A stretch of DNA of 64,000 nucleotides. Origin: Petrosia ficiformis (Eukaryota; Porifera; Demospongiae; Haplosclerida; Petrosiidae). Both the position numbers and the translations under genes were made by a program. This document shows, in pieces, positions 26,601-38,600 of this stretch. Numbering within the stretch: position 1 is the first letter of the stretch; each line of letters opens with the position of its first letter. The notes under the pieces were generated by a model. The model was not told where the DNA came from, did not search any database, and saw nothing but the letters and a program-made list of their open reading frames with translations. The stretch lies in NCBI GenBank assembly GCA_947044365.1, contig OX345649.1:3364633-3428632 (forward strand), read 5' to 3'.

Positions 26601-29600
26601 AGCTACTACACAGGAATATGTGGTGAATGGACTCAAACCTGTAACATCTAAGAATTTATCACTCGTTGTGTAATTAAAATTGACTCCTGTTTCAAGAATC
26701 ATCACATTCAGTAGATATGAGATAATTATGCCATTTTGTTGATCTGGTGGTGGAGGATTCCAGTAGAAACTGATGGAGTAAGAAGAGATTGCAAGGCCGT
26801 TAAATTGCTCAGGAGATTCACTGGGTACTGTGAAAGAAAATCAATGAGAGTGAACGAAAATGCATGTACAATAAAGAGGCTAACCTTCCTCTGCTGTAGT
26901 AATGTTAATAGGAGTTGAGAATGGACCTAGACCTACTGTATATGCAGCTATTTTATATTCATATGTATATGCAGGATGAAGTGATATCACAGATAGACTA
27001 GTAGTGTATGAAGTATATTGTAAGATATCACCACTCTCAATTTCTATAATTATGATCGTGTAGTATGTAATAACACCATTTTGGTCATTGAAACCAGGTG
27101 GATTCCAGGTAATTGAAAATCTAGTGGATGTTACAGATGGTGTTAAAGAGGGAACTGGTGGAGCAGATGGAGCTACAAGAAAATTAAAATCGATAAAGTG
27201 AAGCAAACAATCAAACAAATACTTCATACCATCTTCAGGAGTGTTCAGTACAAACTGTGTACCAAAAGGACCTGTTCCGACACCTGTTTGAGCAGCAATT
27301 ATACAAATATATGTCCTGAATGGTTTAAGTGAAGTAACAATCAGATATGTGGTGTTAGAATAAAGCAGAAAAGTTTCATTTGTCTCCAGTACTGATACAC
27401 TAATGATGTAACCAGTTATGACTCCATTTTGTTGATCAAATGCTGGTGGCTCCCAGGTTAGGATAGCAGAATAGGGAGATGTTGTAGTAGCATTAAACAC
27501 TTGAGGTGAATTACTAGGAGCTGTATGATAGGGTAAGATTTATGAATAATTATAGTTATTGTGCAGAACATTATTACACACATTATGTAATATTTACCAT
27601 CTTCTGGCATTTCAATGAATATCACATTAGAAGGGGGGCCATTAGCAATAGTTACAGCACTGATAGTGATGTTGTAGTGATAACTAGCATGAAGATAGTT
27701 AATAATAATTGAAAGATTTTGAGATATCTCAACAAATACAGATCCAGTTTCAATCTCAACGATGATAATCTCATATTCTCTTATGATGCCATTCTGTTCA
27801 CTCTGTGGAGGAGGGAGCCATGATAGTTCTATTTCATTAGGTCCAAAAACTAATGTTGAATTTTCAGACGGTGGAGATGTAGGAGCTACATTAATGAAAG
27901 AGATATATAGTGATGATTCCTTATCGCTAGATAGGTCATACCATCTTCTGGCATTGTCAGTGTGAAACCACTGCTAAAAGGACCTTGCTCAATTGTTACT
28001 GCAGCTATCTTGAAGGTATAAGTATAGTAGGCATGTAGAAAATCAAGATATATGTATGTATAATTAGAAGTAATTTCAGTAATTGTATTTGTGTCCACTT
28101 CAGTTATCAAAATGACATAGAATTGTATAATTCCATTCTGTCCTTCAATTGGTGGTGGATACCACGTCAGATTTAAGGAAGTGGAAGAATCATTGAAAAA
28201 GGTATTTGCAGGGTTTTGAGGTGTTGATGTGGGTGCTATGTAAAGTGATTGGAAATTCATTAAAGAAAATGTTATGTAATCATTATTTTTACCTGCTTCA
28301 AGAGTATTAACTGTGATTGGTACATTGAATGGGTAAGTTGCATTTCCAACTACTCTAACTCTACAGTTGTATGTATAGTGTGGATGAAGAGAAATTATAT
28401 TAGCATGTGTCTCCACAGCATAGAGACTCCAATCACGATTTGTTTCAATTTCATCAATTTCTACAATGTAGTGATATATGACAATTCCAGACACCATTGG
28501 AGCATCCCATGAAAGATATATCACTGTTGAACTTAATGCAACCCCTGTGAAGTTCACTACACTTACTATAATAAGGAAAATAACATTGACAATGAATAAA
28601 TAGACTTGTATGAGATATTTTTACTGTATAATAATTCATATGAGACTTACTTCCAACAACCTCAAGTGTAAATGAACTAGAATGAGTAACTGTTCCATTT
28701 GGTAAAGTATTTGATCCAGAACATTTATACATTCCTTTGCTATTCTTTGTCAGTGAAGTAATAGTTAGAACACTGATAGTTGTGCTGTTAATAATTGATT
28801 GAGTCACTTGAATCCCACCATTTGAGGAGAGAATGACATCATCTTTGTACCAGGTTATGGTAGGCTGTGGCTTCCCAACTGCATTGCAATTAACAGTCAC
28901 AGTAGCACCATAGTATTCAGAAATTAATGATGGTAGCTGGGTTACAGTCACAGGTTCTGTACAATGAAAGCATACAAGTATATAAGACTGGTGTCACAGC
29001 AAATCCGATCCCCTCATTTACGCTCAGTGCGGAATGAATCCACTAGCAGATTCAATTTCTTGGAACGAATATTATAGTTGTTTATATCCACGCCAAATAA
29101 TGTTGAATAGCATGCATATTCCATTCCTTGCAGTGGGTGCTCTGAATGCAAAGAGTGGTTCACATAGATTCTTGTGTGAATTAATATTGAAAAGTTCAAT
29201 TGAAATGCAAGTGGTTTAGGGGATCAAATTTTCTGTGCGCATTCCATGAGTTCAAAGAGAGGATTGCTGGATTGGACTCTAAGTGCAACAGTGTGGGACT
29301 TCATGGAGCATTTTAATTTTAAACTTTCCTATGCGTTCAAAATAATTATGTTTGTATCACTTGCGCAACTATGCATTGTATACATGTATATGTAGTTAAC
29401 CCATTCAATCTTGCAACAAAGACATATTCGAAATTATTATTACCATACCCACCTTGATCAAGCCTAATCATTATTGCTTAGTGTGAGGTGTGGCTCAGCA
29501 TCGCAGATGAACTGAATGCAGGTTCTTTGCAACTTTCTGGACCTCCTGGAGCAATCTAACAGTCACCTCAACCATGCTTACCAATTACTGCGAGCACAGC

Positions 29601-32600
29601 ATCCACTCAAGTCTCCAAACGAACACTGTTTTACACTTATTCTCCCAACATTCCTTTCCCTCTCACTAGTACAAGCTAGAAAAAACTGGAACTAGCTATT
29701 CTACCTTAAACATATTCCTAAAGTTCTACAAGGTCCTTTAAAAGGTAAAGAGGATAGAAAATCCTCTAAAACTATAAATGACTTTAGTGTTTCAGCCATG
29801 ATTACTGAATGCTGCCAGGCACCACAAAACAGTCATAGAGATATTTTTGTGTCTCTTGTTCTTTCTTGTAATAAATTCATTTTATTCTTTCGCACACTAT
29901 CATGATAACAATTACGGTTGACTATTATGGTTAATTGTGAAAACAATTAATGCCTCCCTGATGTACAGCATTATTTTCACAGTGATTTGCACGCAAACAA
30001 TGTGCCAAAGGCTGCTAAGTCACAGCAAAGTGGAGGAGCTGACAAACGTTGGGGGGCACAATGACATGACTGCATCACAGGTGCAAGGGGGAGGGCTTAG
30101 GGTGCGGTACAAAAGGTTCCTCAGAGTGGCTCTACTTATATTCTTTAGGGATGTGCGATACAACTAAATAATAGTATTGCGTATCCCTACCAAAAATATC
30201 ACGATACGATACAATATCACGATATTTGAAATATTATTGAAATGCTTATAAAATGTAAATAAATGTCCTATTTAGATGTATTTGGCAGGAAATGGTAAAA
30301 GAAATCAATCAAAGTTATGTGCACTAGCTACTTTTAGGTATCAAATTAGACAAATTAGAAAAACCATGTTTAATCAACTGTCCATTCCAGTGTATTGATA
30401 CACCCAAAAGCTAATATTGTATCACGATATTCAACAAAAATATCGATATTTCGATATATCGATACGTATCGCACATCACTAATATTCTTCTACAATGACA
30501 GCATAGTTATGTGACAATGTACATGGTTACAAAAGTGGGGATGCTCAGCCCCCTTTCTTGCACTGCCTACATCTTTAATTTTTTATTGAAAATATATTTT
30601 TAGTATTCTTTGATTATATAGCTATGAGTCAAAACACAAATTATCTCCAAGTTCTAACATTCTAGACTATGCCCATGTACTGGATTAATGTCCCTACTAT
30701 AATTACAATTATTTTTGTGTCATTTTGAAAAGTAAAAGGAAATCCCATCATCGTGGGGCTAGGATTTGGTGCATAAATGGATATGTACTTTTATCCTGGA
30801 TCCTTGTTATTAGTAATGGAAGGGTCTATTCATTATTATTAACAAATTGTCATACCAGTTTCCAGTGTCTTGATAATTACTGGATCACTAAATGGACCAG
30901 CAGCCACAGTGATGGCAGCAACATAACATTGGTATGAATAAAAGGGATGTAGAGATGACAAAGTGATGTTTGCATATGTAGTATTGTATATATTAGTAGT
31001 ATTGGTATCCACTTCATATATCAAGACAGTATAACCAGTAATGATTCCATTAACATCATCTTCCAATGGTGGCAGCCAAGTTATTGTGAAACTTGTAAAT
31101 GAAATTGCCTGGGCAGATATTTCACGAGGTGCAGAAGATGGTGCTAGAATTGAAGGAGAAGTATATAATTATTTGAGATAATGATAATGTAAACATTTAT
31201 ACAACATACCTTCTTGGTTTGTTCTGAAATCAGTGAAGTTAGAAAAGGGACCAAATCCATGGATTGTCCTCGATGCAAGAGCAAATGAATAGTCTGTATA
31301 AGGCATGAGAGAAGACAGAGATATTGAGTTTATATTGGATGAATAAATCCATCTGTTTTCAGAATCAACTTCTAGTAATGAGATGTTGTATCCAGTAATG
31401 ACACCATTCTGACTAGAGAGAGGTGGAGGAGACCAAACTAAAATAGCACTGGTTGAAGTGATTGATGATGCAACAAGATTAGTTGGAGCCTCAGAGGGAA
31501 CTTTACAAGGAAATAAATATACATATGTGGTTTATATTATGTCTTATTATACATACTATCTTCAAGCATTTGGAATGTTATGTTTATTTCTGGTCCAGAT
31601 CCTATTGTTACAGCTCTAACACTGCATGTGTAAATATAGAATGGATGAAGATCCCCTATTGTGAGGCTAATATCTGTTGAAGTAAATGTTTTCTCAACAT
31701 CTGTTGTTGTTAATGTTATCAAATAATGTTGTATGTCTCCATTCTGTTGATGAAAGTCAGGAGGATTCCATTGTAGTACCACTGAGCTTGAGCTTGTGAT
31801 ATTCACTGTTAGATCATTGGGTGGACCACTAGGAACTATATTAATACATAATAATTGTATAAACTAGATTTTGCAATTTTATGCAGCTTCAACACACCAT
31901 CTTCCAATGTTTGTGTAGTCTCAGATGATGATGGTCCCAATCCTACTGTATAAGCTGCTACTGACAAAACATATTGATAATTAGGATGAAGGTTTGTTAG
32001 TGTTATGGTATTATATATGACATTCTGATGTTGCTGAATGGTAGTATTTGTGTCAGTTTCATATATTGTGATTGTATATGATTGAACGAGTCCATTTTGT
32101 TGATGAATCAATGGAGGAGACCAAGAGAGATAAATCTTGGTTGAGCTTATCACAACACTGGAGACATTTTGTGGAGGACCACTGGGAGCTAAAATAAAGA
32201 CATAAAAATTAATTAAATAATAATAATATTTATTACACATAAACAAATTCTTAGAACTAACAGTCTGCAGGAGTCTGAACTGTATATCCCATTGATAGTG
32301 GACCAGGTGATACTGTAACTGCAGCTACAAGTACAGTATATGTATAATATGGATGTAGTTCAGTTATCAGTAAACTTGTTTCCGAAGTTTGATAATCATA
32401 CTGCTCTGACACTTCAGAGACATCTACTCTAATGTAATAATAGTCTATAATTCCATTGATATGTTCTTCTGGTGGAGGGCTCCAGGTAGCATTCAAAGTG
32501 GTTGAATCAACACTTACTACTGAAAGTGAAGATGGTGCTGCACTAGGAGCTATAAATTAGATAATAGAAAACAGGATAAATCAAATATAATTTATCTTAC

Positions 32601-35600
32601 CAGCTTCATCTGTTTGAACATATATCACAGAACTGTATGGTCCAATGTCTATAGTGACAGCTGCAACTGAACACTCGTAAATGTAATAAGGATGAAGGGA
32701 ACCAATGGTTATTGTAGTTTCTGTTGTGTTATAAGTTGTAACAATATTAGTATATGTTTCTGTCAGTTTTACAATGTAGCTTCGAATTATTCCATTATGA
32801 TAGTTAGACAGTGGAGGTAACCAATGAAGATTCAATGTAGTTGAAGTAATGTCACTGAATGATAATGTCTCAGGAGCAGAAGAAGGAGCTAAACATGAGA
32901 ATAATTCACAATTCTTTTGCATTATACTGAATCTATACTAACCTGTTTCATCAGTTTCAAAGTACAAATAAGTTGTGAAAGGACCCATCCCTACCAATGT
33001 GTATGCAGCTACAGCACATCGATAAATTGTAAAAGGCTTCAACATCCCCACTGTTATCTGAGTAGAGGTAGTGAAGAAGGACATCTGCTCTCCAGTGACA
33101 GTGTTTATTAGAGAAACATTATATCCAGTAATGATTCCATTTTGTTCTGATAGAGGAGGTGGATTCCATTCTAATAACACTCCAGTTGAATTATCAACTG
33201 TAATACTAAAGTCAGTAGGAGAGCTTGATGGTACTACAGTTATAAAACAATAATAATAATTATTAAAATAACAATTTATATATATATTATAATCATAGTT
33301 ATAGCACCCTTTGCAGTGCACTGAGAGTCTTAAAATGGAATGAGGATACATGGAGCCAATAAAGGTCAACAATACATAATGCACCAGCAAAGCAATTGCA
33401 TTGTGTAATCGAGATGTTTATTAGCTCCCCCAAGTGTGCAAACAAAAATAGATATGCACAATAAAAGGTGCATGCCCCAAGTGTTTTATTTCAATAGCTG
33501 TTGGCATATGTGATAAGTTATTTAGTGTGCTGTCAGGTGATCAGTTTCAAGCATTCTGGACCTATTGGTCCATTAATATTGCTAGGATTATATGGCTAGG
33601 AAATAGTTTCTGGTCTCTGATCCAGCCTGTGTTTTGATCGTCCTAAAGACATTCTTTATACATATAGTTTGAATCAAAACCAAATGTTTTTCAGCAATTG
33701 CAATTGCAAGTACATTATCACAACTAAAATCCAAATAATGAACTATATCAACACACAAGAATGAAAAAAATGTAGGGACGACATATTAAAACTCAAAAAG
33801 CATGTTAACAAGATTGGGAGGTTAATGTAGGACCCAAAATTAAATAACCACTTCCATACAAACCTACATAAGTACTTATACCACTATAAACAAAATACAA
33901 AAAACTACACTTATGTAGGGTTGTATAGAAGTGGTTTATTTAATTTTGGGTCCTACATTAGCCACCCAATATTGCTTTTTTAGGTTTTGATGTCCCTACA
34001 TCTTCTTCCATTTTTATTGAAAATATGTTTTATTATTCTTGTGTTCACCAGTAGAGCAATGAACAACATAAGGCAACAGGACAACTACATACTAACACAT
34101 GGTCATTATAGTCCCACAAACTTGATTCATTACACAATTATAGTTTATGAAAAAAACAAATTGAACTTACCATCTTCATTAGTTTTGTATGATGTTATAA
34201 TTGAGAATGGTCCTAGTTCAACAGTGAATGCTGCTATTGATACCATATAGGTATAGTATGGATGTAAATCATTTAGAAATGCACTATTAGTATATGCAGT
34301 AACTTCAAAATTGAATCCATTGTCAGCTACGGTGACATTAATTATGTAAGATCTAACAATCCCATTTTTATCCTCAGGTTGTAATGGATTCCAAGAAATA
34401 TTCAATGTAGTTGAAGTAATGCCATTAGATATTACATTAGTTGGAGGTGAGATGGGAGCTATAATAAACAAACAAAAACAGTTAATATGCAATTATAATG
34501 TATCTGGTCCCTTGCTTACCGCTTTCAGGCATTCTAAGAGTAACTGTGATGAATGGTCCATTTCCTATAGTCACTGCTGATACACTGCACTTGTAAGTAT
34601 AAAATGGATGAAGATTTGGAATGGTTATATACGTTTCAATAACACTGAGTGTTGAGAAAACACCTGTTTCTAATTCAATAACTGTCAAATTATAATATTG
34701 TATAATTCCATTTGTTCCAGAAGGATCTGGTGGGTGCCACTGTAACTGCAATGATGTAGGATCCAATGATGATGCATTAAGCTGCTCTGGTAGACTAGAT
34801 GGAACTGAGCAAATGAAATCATAATTAATTTGAACATTGTCAAATTGTTAATTCATATACCATCTTGTAATGTAGTGATATTGTATATCTGTGAGTATGG
34901 TCCTGTCTCCACAGTAACTGCTGCTACTTTCACATAATATAAAGTGTAAGGGCTCAGAAGTGAAACATTAAGACTATTCTGTTGAGACTGAAAGGAAAAG
35001 CTTTGTTCATTGATAGCACTAAACACAAGAACTGAGTATTCACGAATGATGCCATTCTGATCAGCTAAAGGTGGAGGAGTCCATGTAATGCTAATAGCAG
35101 TTGAGTTTGTTACTGAAACTGAAACTGATTGTGGTGGTGACGATGGAACTAAAACGAAAGATAATTGATCAATTTAACATTTTTATAAACTACTTACTAG
35201 CTTCTTCAGTAACAATACTAATAGTTGTTGTGTAAGGTCCTTCTTCAACAGTGACAGCAACAATATGGCAGCGGTATATGTGATAAGGTTTCAAACCAGT
35301 CACAATGATTTGAGTTTGGTTGGTAGATTCCTGAAAGAAATATCCAGTTCCTGATTCTGTCACATTCACACGATACTCCCTAATGATTCCATTATGGTCT
35401 TGTGGATCAGGGGGATCCCAAGTTATATGAATACTAGTGGAACTCAGAGCAATCCCACTAGCATGAAGAGGAGCAGTACCAGGAGCTGTATACAGTGATA
35501 TACATTTAGGATGTAAAGTATAACAATTATTATATATTGATGATATTTATTACCTGTTTCATCTGTTTGAATGAAGTACAAGTGACTGAATGGTCCTACA

Positions 35601-38600
35601 CCCACCGCAGTCTCTGCTGCTACTACACAAACATATGTAGTGTATGGATCTAGTCCTGTTATAGTGATATATGCTACTGTAGTGATGTACTGCATAGTGT
35701 TCAATGTGTCTGTATGAGTCACATTGATAACATATTGAATAATATCTCCATTTTGTTGGTCAAGAGGTGGTGGATTCCATGACAGAAACGCAGAATAAGG
35801 GGAAGTCGAGTTCCCATTGACTTTCTCAGGAAAACCGCTTGGAACTGTGTGTAAGATAGAATTGAAAAGTATTTACTGAAAGTTATACATATATACATTT
35901 TAATTACCATCTTCAGGCATGGTGATACTGATTATTGTACTGTATGGACCAGCAGCTACAGTAAAGGCAGTGACTGAGAAATGGTAACTGAAAGAAGGAA
36001 TGAGAAATCCTATAATGGCTACTGTATCCGTGAACACTTCTGTACGGTTTTCTCTGGTTTCCACTGTGTAGATGTTGACCCAATATTGTCTAATTATACC
36101 ATTGTGGTAATCCGGAGAAGGTGGATCCCACTGTATGGCTACAGTACTTGGGTCAATAAAATACCCACGTGTAATGACTGGATAAGAGCTAGGTGCTGAA
36201 TACAAAAGCATAAAAATACTACTCATTGATAATATTTATTATAATTTATTTACCATCTTCAGGTGTTGTAATTACATATTCTTGTGTAAAGGGGCCTAGT
36301 CCAATGCTGGTTTCAGCAGCTACTACACAGGAATATGTGGTGAATGGACTCAAACCTGTAACATCTAAGAATTTATCACTCGTTGTGTAATTAAAATTGA
36401 CTCCTGTTTCAAGAATCATCACATTCAGTAGATATGAGATAATTATGCCATTTTGTTGATCTGGTGGTGGAGGATTCCAGTAGAAACTGATGGAGTAAGA
36501 AGAGATTGCAAGGCCATTAAATTGCTCAGGAGATTCACTGGGTACTGTGAAAGAAAATCAATGAGAGTGAACGAAAATGCATGTACAATAAAGAGGCTAA
36601 CCTTCCTCTGCTGTAGTAATGTTAATAGGAGTTGAGAATGGACCTAGACCTACTGTATATGCAGCTATTTTATATTCATATGTATATGCAGGGTGAAGTG
36701 ATATCACAGATAGACTAGTAGTGTATGAAGTATATTGTAAGATATCACCACTCTCAATTTCTATAATTATGATCGTGTAGTATGTAATAACACCATTTTG
36801 GTCATTGAAACCAGGTGGACTCCAGGTAATTGAAAATCTAGTGGATGTTACAGATGGTGTTAAAGAGGGAACTGGTGGAGCAGATGGAGCTACAAGAAAA
36901 TTAAAATCGATAAAGTGAAGCAAACAATCAAACAAATACTTCATACCATCTTCAGGAGTGTTCAGTACAAACTGTGTACCAAAAGGACCTGTTCCGACAC
37001 CTGTTTGAGCAGCAATTATACAAATATATGTCCTGAATGGTTTAAGTGAAGTAACAATCAGATATGTGGTGTTAGAATAAAGCAGAAAAGTTTCATTTGT
37101 CTCCAGTACTGATACACTAATGATGTAACCAGTTATGACTCCATTTTGTTGATCAAATGATGGTGGCTCCCAGGTTAGGATAGCAGAATAGGGAGATGTT
37201 GTAGTACCATTAAACACTTGAGGTGAATTACTAGGAGCTATATGATAGTGTAAGATTTATGAATAATTATAGTTATTATGCAGAACATTATTACACACAT
37301 TATGTAATATTTACCATCTTCTGGCATTTCAATGAATATCACATTAGAAGGGGGGCCATTAGCAATAGTTACAGCACTGATAGTGATGTTGTAGTGATAA
37401 CTAGCGTGAAGATAGTTAATAATAATTGAAAGATTTTGAGATATCTCAACAAATACAGATCCAGTTTCAATCTCAACTATTATAATCTCATATTCTCTTA
37501 TGATGCCATTCTGTTCACTCTGTGGAGGAGGACGCCATGATAGTTCTATTTCATTTGGTCCAAAAACTAATGTTGAATTTTCAGATGGTGGAGATGTAGG
37601 AGCTACATTAATGAATGAGTAACATAGTGATAATTACTTATTGTTAATTTGATAGATAGATCATACCATCTTCTGGCATTGTCAGTGTGAAACCACTGCT
37701 AAAAGGACCTTGCTCAATTGTTACTGCAGCTATCTTGAAGGTATAAGTATAGTAGGCATGTAGAAAATCAAGATATATGTATGTATAATTAGAAGTAATT
37801 TCAGTAATTGTATTTGTGTCCACTTCAGTTATCAAAATGACATAGAATTGTATAATTCCATTCTGTCCTTCAATTGGTGGTGGATACCACGTCAGATTTA
37901 AGGAAGTGGAAGAATCATTGAAAAAGGTATTTGCAGGGTTTTGAGGTGTTGATGTGGGTGCTATGTAAAGTGATTGGAAATTCATTAAAGAAAATGTTAT
38001 GTAATCATTATTTTTACCTGCTTCAAGAGTATTAACTATGATTGGTACATTGAATGGGTAAGTTTCATTTCCAACTACTCTAACTCTACAGTTGTATGTA
38101 TAGTGTGGATGAAGAGAAATTATATTAGCATGTGTCTCCACAGCATGGAAACTCCAATCACGATTTGTTTCAATTTCATCAATTTCTACAATGTAGTGAT
38201 ATATGACAATTCCAGACACCATTGGAGCATCCCATGAAAGATATATCACTGTTGAACTTAATGCAACCCCTGTGAAGTTCACTACAATTACTATATTAAG
38301 GAAAATAACATCAACAATGAGTAAACATACTTGTATGAGATATTTTTGCTGTATAATAATTCATATGATATTAATGAATATGATAGACTTACTTCCAACA
38401 GTCTCAAGTGTAAATGAACTAGAATGAGTAACTGTTCCATTCGGTAAAGTGTTTGATCCAGAACATTTATACATTCCTTCGTTACTGTTTGTCAGTGAAG
38501 TAATAGTTAGAACGCTGATAGTTGTGCTGTTAACGATTGATTGAGTCACTTGAATGCCACCATTTGAGGAGAGAATGACATCATCTTTGTACCAGGTTAT

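Larger units (their letters stand above)
28957..30855. other. Junction intron between superunits A and B
   Basis: A 1.9-kb intron joining FN3 A19 to Ig B0. It contains a dispersed repeat at 29,670-29,860 (shared with 62,160-62,320), a hAT-type MITE at 30,146-30,481 and, at 30,590-30,835, sequence homologous to the intron after exon 3 (38,830-38,985). For 29,000-29,660 and 29,870-30,130 I see no recognisable gene or element. Confidence 0.7.
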
